From NCBI GenBank assembly GCA_037446915.1, contig JBBIHP010000116.1, positions 1 through 8,196 of the forward strand: a stretch of DNA of 8,196 bases, given 5' to 3'. A program made the translations under genes and the position numbers. This stretch comes from DSXH01 sp037446915. Its GTDB lineage: Bacteria; Bacteroidota; Ignavibacteria; Ignavibacteriales; Melioribacteraceae. Below are positions 6,025-8,196 of this stretch, piece by piece (the stretch's first letter is position 1; the number at the start of each line of letters is the position of its first letter). The notes below the pieces were generated by a model. The model saw nothing but the letters and a program-made list of their open reading frames with translations. It was not told where the DNA came from and did no database searches.

Positions 6025-7332
6025 CTAATTATTTTTACCAAATGCAACTTCTTCAAGCATTGCAGTTGTTAACGATTTTGGTCTTTCGATTGGATAACCC
6101 AATGCTCTTGCCCAGATAATATTACTGCATACTCCTAATGCTCTTCCTATTCCAAATAGTACAGTGTAGAATTCATATTCTTTTACACCGTAATACCATT
6201 GAATAACACCCGACTGAGCATCAACATTCGGCCATGGATTTTTTGCTTTACCCTGTTCAAGAAGTATTGCCGGAACTACCTTGAAGAGTAAATCGACATA
6301 ATTGAATAATGTATCATTCGGTAAATGTTTTAAACAAAACTCTCTCTGAGCCATATAACGCGGATCTGTTTTTCTAAGAACAGCATGACCATAACCCGGA
6401 ATTACACCGGTCTTTAAGGTTTCATAAACAAAATTTTTCATTTCTTCTTCTGTTGGTACTTTACCACCCATTTTCTCCATAACACCATGTAACCATCTTA
6501 AAACTTCTTCATTTGCTAAGCCATGCAATGGACCGGCTAAACCGTTTAACATAGCACTTATTGCATAATAGATATCTGATAATGCACTTGCAACTAAATG
6601 ACCGGTATGAGCGCTTACATTTCCGCTTTCATGATCACTATGAAGTATAAAATACATTCTTGCTACTTCATCGTATGGTTTAGCAATACCCATCATGTGA
6701 GCAAAGTTAGCTCCGAAATCAAGCTTTGGATCAGGTGGAATTATATCACCGTTTCTATATTTGAGCCGATAAATAAATGCAGCTATTTCCGGTAATTTAG
6801 CAAGAAGATTCATTGCATCTTCGTAATAATATTCCCAGTAAACATTTTTCTTAACACCCTCATGATATTTTTTTACGAAGAGCGAATCTTTGTTCATGGA
6901 AAGAATTGCTGCAGAAAACATAGTCATCGGATGTGAATCTGCCGGCATCGATTTTAAAATATTGAAAACAAAATCCGGCACTTTTCTTCTTGAATTAAAT
7001 TCCTCTTTAACCTCATCAACTTCCTTAGAGGTTGGCATATCACCGGTCAATAGGAAATAAAAGAATCCTTCAACTGACGGCATTTCATTACCGGCATCTT
7101 TTGGTAATTTCTCAAATACTTCCGGGATCGTTAAACCTCTGAATCGAATTCCCTCAAATGGATCGAGATAAGAAACATCTGTTACTAAACTTTTTATATC
7201 TCTCATGCCGCCAATTATTTGGCCAATGTTTACTTCATCGACTTTTACATTGGAATACTCTTTAAGAAGCTTTTCAGTTCGAGGTTTTTCAACCAGAATT
7301 TTTTCTTGAAGTTTTTGTTTTAATCCGGACAT
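6025..7332 (-). CDS. Eukaryote-like (mitochondrial-type) si-citrate synthase
   Basis: This enzyme condenses oxaloacetate and acetyl-CoA to citrate, the entry step of the TCA cycle, in the cytosol. Its 435 residues are close to the mature mitochondrial enzyme (437). Substrate-binding and catalytic residues known for pig heart citrate synthase appear here at a constant offset of -4: H234 in HSDHESGN, H270 in GPLHGLAN, H316 in PGYGHAVLR, R325 in KTDPR, D371 in NPWPNVDA, R397 in GIGRALG and R417 in ERPKS. Long blocks match the animal enzyme nearly word for word, such as LNGLAGPLHGLANEEVL (262-278) and LLEQGKAKNPWPNVDA (357-372). It is thus not the common GltA type of enteric bacteria. Eukaryote-like citrate synthases are already known from Geobacteraceae. 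There is no targeting peptide: the conserved protein starts directly after a short charged region. The start is ATG with a strong GGAGG 4 bases upstream. It lies 50 bases after the desaturase gene, perhaps in one transcript, and is closed by the palindromic terminator. Confidence 0.97.
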   Translation of the reverse strand: MSGLKQKLQEKILVEKPRTEKLLKEYSNVKVDEVNIGQIIGGMRDIKSLVTDVSYLDPFEGIRFRGLTIPEVFEKLPKDAGNEMPSVEGFFYFLLTGDMPTSKEVDEVKEEFNSRRKVPDFVFNILKSMPADSHPMTMFSAAILSMNKDSLFVKKYHEGVKKNVYWEYYYEDAMNLLAKLPEIAAFIYRLKYRNGDIIPPDPKLDFGANFAHMMGIAKPYDEVARMYFILHSDHESGNVSAHTGHLVASALSDIYYAISAMLNGLAGPLHGLANEEVLRWLHGVMEKMGGKVPTEEEMKNFVYETLKTGVIPGYGHAVLRKTDPRYMAQREFCLKHLPNDTLFNYVDLLFKVVPAILLEQGKAKNPWPNVDAQSGVIQWYYGVKEYEFYTVLFGIGRALGVCSNIIWARALGYPIERPKSLTTAMLEEVAFGKNN

Positions 7333-7336
7333 AATT

Positions 7337-7341
7337 CCTCC
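7337..7341 (-). promoter_or_regulatory. Strong Shine-Dalgarno site for citrate synthase
   Basis: The minus strand reads GGAGG, 4 bases before the ATG at 7332. It is the best ribosome site in the window and suggests high translation. In the same 50-base spacer a TATAAA-like stretch occurs upstream, but I see no convincing -35 partner, so an own promoter is not established. Confidence 0.8.
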
Positions 7342-7382
7342 GTTTTAAAATGAATTAGATTTGTTTATTTATATTCAGTTGC

Positions 7383-8196
7383 TTACTGATGTCCGATATG
7401 ATTTAATATTTTTTCCATTACATTATGAGCACTCAAAACTGCACTTTCAATTGTTGCCGGTAAAGTTGGAATTGTCCAATCACCAGCCAGAATCAAATTT
7501 TCAAATGGTACTTCAATCTCTTCCCTATCAATTATTGAATTGGTATCAGGAATAAATGTAGCACGCTTTTCTTTAATAACTTTAAAATCCTTCACTAAAC
7601 TTGATTTGAATATAGGAAAAAATATCTCTAAATCCGAATATATCACATTTAGAATTTCTTTCTCTGAATAGTCTTTATATGAATCTGCATTACTTATTGT
7701 TATTGAGATATGCCCTCCGTGATTAAATACCCAATGAATATTTGAATCCAATAAGCCGTAAAACCGTTCTTGAAATCGATTTTCTGTTAACCACAAATGA
7801 ATATTTAAAATTGTTGAGTATTTAAGAACTGGAAGTCTAATATTACTGATGCTGGAATTCTCCAAAATTCTTGCAAGTGAATTAACTGGAACTGCTGATA
7901 TTACATAATCAAAATCTTTGTAGTTCGTTTTAGTACTCTCAACACTAATGATTCTATTATCCTTAACTACAAACTTATTTATTAATTCTGAGGAAGTAAT
8001 TTCTGAACCTTTTTCCAGTAAGAACTTAATTGAGGGCTCAACATATAATTGGCTTAGTCCCACTTTTGAAATAACAATAGATGAAGAAGACGTGCCATCA
8101 AAAAAGATCCTCTTTAAAATTTCTGCGAATATCTGAGCAGACGCTTTTTCAATAGAAGTATTTAATGCACCTATAACTAATATCTCCCAAAAATTT
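7383..8196 (-). CDS. FAD-dependent desaturase of the amine-oxidase fold, HpnE-like (5' part beyond window)
   Basis: The visible 270 residues are the C-terminal part of an FAD-dependent amine-oxidase/phytoene-desaturase-fold enzyme. They fit best to hydroxysqualene dehydroxylase HpnE, which reduces hydroxysqualene to squalene for hopanoids or related isoprenoids. Counting from the first complete codon (8195), the fragment shows FWEILVIGALNTS (2-14), FADGT-like FFDGTS (31-36), VGLSQLYVEP (45-54), the Rossmann-type strand DYVISAVP (96-103), EKRATF (209-214) and the closing FAD-contact segment NLILAGDWT followed by LPATIESAV (233-253). The ending is characteristic of the family. The frame stays open to the window edge through conserved residues, so an in-frame GTG at 8063 is an internal codon and the true start, with the N-terminal dinucleotide-binding motif, lies outside. 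The family is sure. The HpnE assignment is likely, but a carotenoid desaturase or other amine oxidase is possible; neighbouring hpnC/hpnD homologues would settle it. Confidence 0.82.
   Translation of the reverse strand, partial: NFWEILVIGALNTSIEKASAQIFAEILKRIFFDGTSSSSIVISKVGLSQLYVEPSIKFLLEKGSEITSSELINKFVVKDNRIISVESTKTNYKDFDYVISAVPVNSLARILENSSISNIRLPVLKYSTILNIHLWLTENRFQERFYGLLDSNIHWVFNHGGHISITISNADSYKDYSEKEILNVIYSDLEIFFPIFKSSLVKDFKVIKEKRATFIPDTNSIIDREEIEVPFENLILAGDWTIPTLPATIESAVLSAHNVMEKILNHIGHQ

Noticed and set aside
6598..6795. Plus-strand open frame opposite citrate synthase
   Set aside because: It is antisense to strongly conserved citrate synthase codons, with no independent start signal.
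7361..7555. Plus-strand open frame opposite the desaturase 3' end
   Set aside because: It overlaps the conserved GDWT/PATIESA coding region on the minus strand and shows no domain.
8061..8063. GTG at 8063 as the start of the desaturase
   Set aside because: The frame stays open for 44 more codons to the edge, and those codons encode conserved family sequence (FWEILVIGALNTS), so this GTG is internal.
7948..8136. Plus-strand open frame near the right edge
   Set aside because: It is antisense to the conserved HpnE-like segment and has no supporting signal.
1..8196. Mobile element, prophage, defence system, CRISPR array or tRNA
   Set aside because: All space is taken by recognisable housekeeping genes on one strand, with short gaps. 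I saw no transposase, integrase, repeated spacers, terminal inverted repeats or tRNA-like cloverleaf.

Overview
This is an AT-rich bacterial chromosomal segment, with GC roughly in the mid-30s percent by eye. Every supported gene lies on the minus strand, so the window is read from high to low coordinates. Seven protein genes fill almost all of it, two of them cut by the window edges. No gap exceeds 100 bases. I see no RNA gene, mobile element, CRISPR array or integration scar. The low GC, the secreted TPR protein, the FAD-dependent desaturase of the HpnE type, the eukaryote-like citrate synthase and the sparse Shine-Dalgarno signals suggest the Bacteroidota/Chlorobiota/Ignavibacteriota area. 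That placement is an inference from gene style, not a demonstrated assignment.

In transcription order: (1) at 8196-7383, the C-terminal part of an FAD-dependent amine-oxidase-fold desaturase most like hydroxysqualene dehydroxylase HpnE (isoprenoid/hopanoid or carotenoid metabolism). (2) At 7332-6025, a complete mitochondrial-type si-citrate synthase with a strong GGAGG ribosome site. Its catalytic residues sit at a constant offset of -4 from the pig heart enzyme. A perfect 26-bp palindrome followed by a U-rich tract closes this unit. (3) At 5952-5005, a membrane-anchored MltD-like lytic transglycosylase without full LysM repeats. (4) At 4910-3279, complete CTP synthase PyrG. (5) At 3282-1783, a secreted TPR protein that starts at a TTG overlapping the pyrG stop. 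(6) At 1687-1076, PurN. (7) From 1061 off the left edge, PurH, also starting at TTG and lying 14 bases after purN.

The second half is a nucleotide-synthesis neighbourhood. PyrG makes CTP. PurN performs the first formyl transfer of purine synthesis, and PurH performs the second formyl transfer and closes the ring to IMP. The purN-purH order and tight spacing match the usual bacterial operon arrangement. The first half holds central carbon metabolism (citrate synthase), lipid/isoprenoid metabolism (desaturase) and cell-wall turnover (transglycosylase), with no obvious shared pathway.

The window is mostly ordinary housekeeping sequence and I find no convincing new multi-gene system. The points most worth a second look are the eukaryote-like citrate synthase, the TPR protein of unknown role translationally coupled to CTP synthase, the palindromic hairpin cluster just before the transglycosylase start, and several departures from the common consensus in the PurH cyclohydrolase domain.
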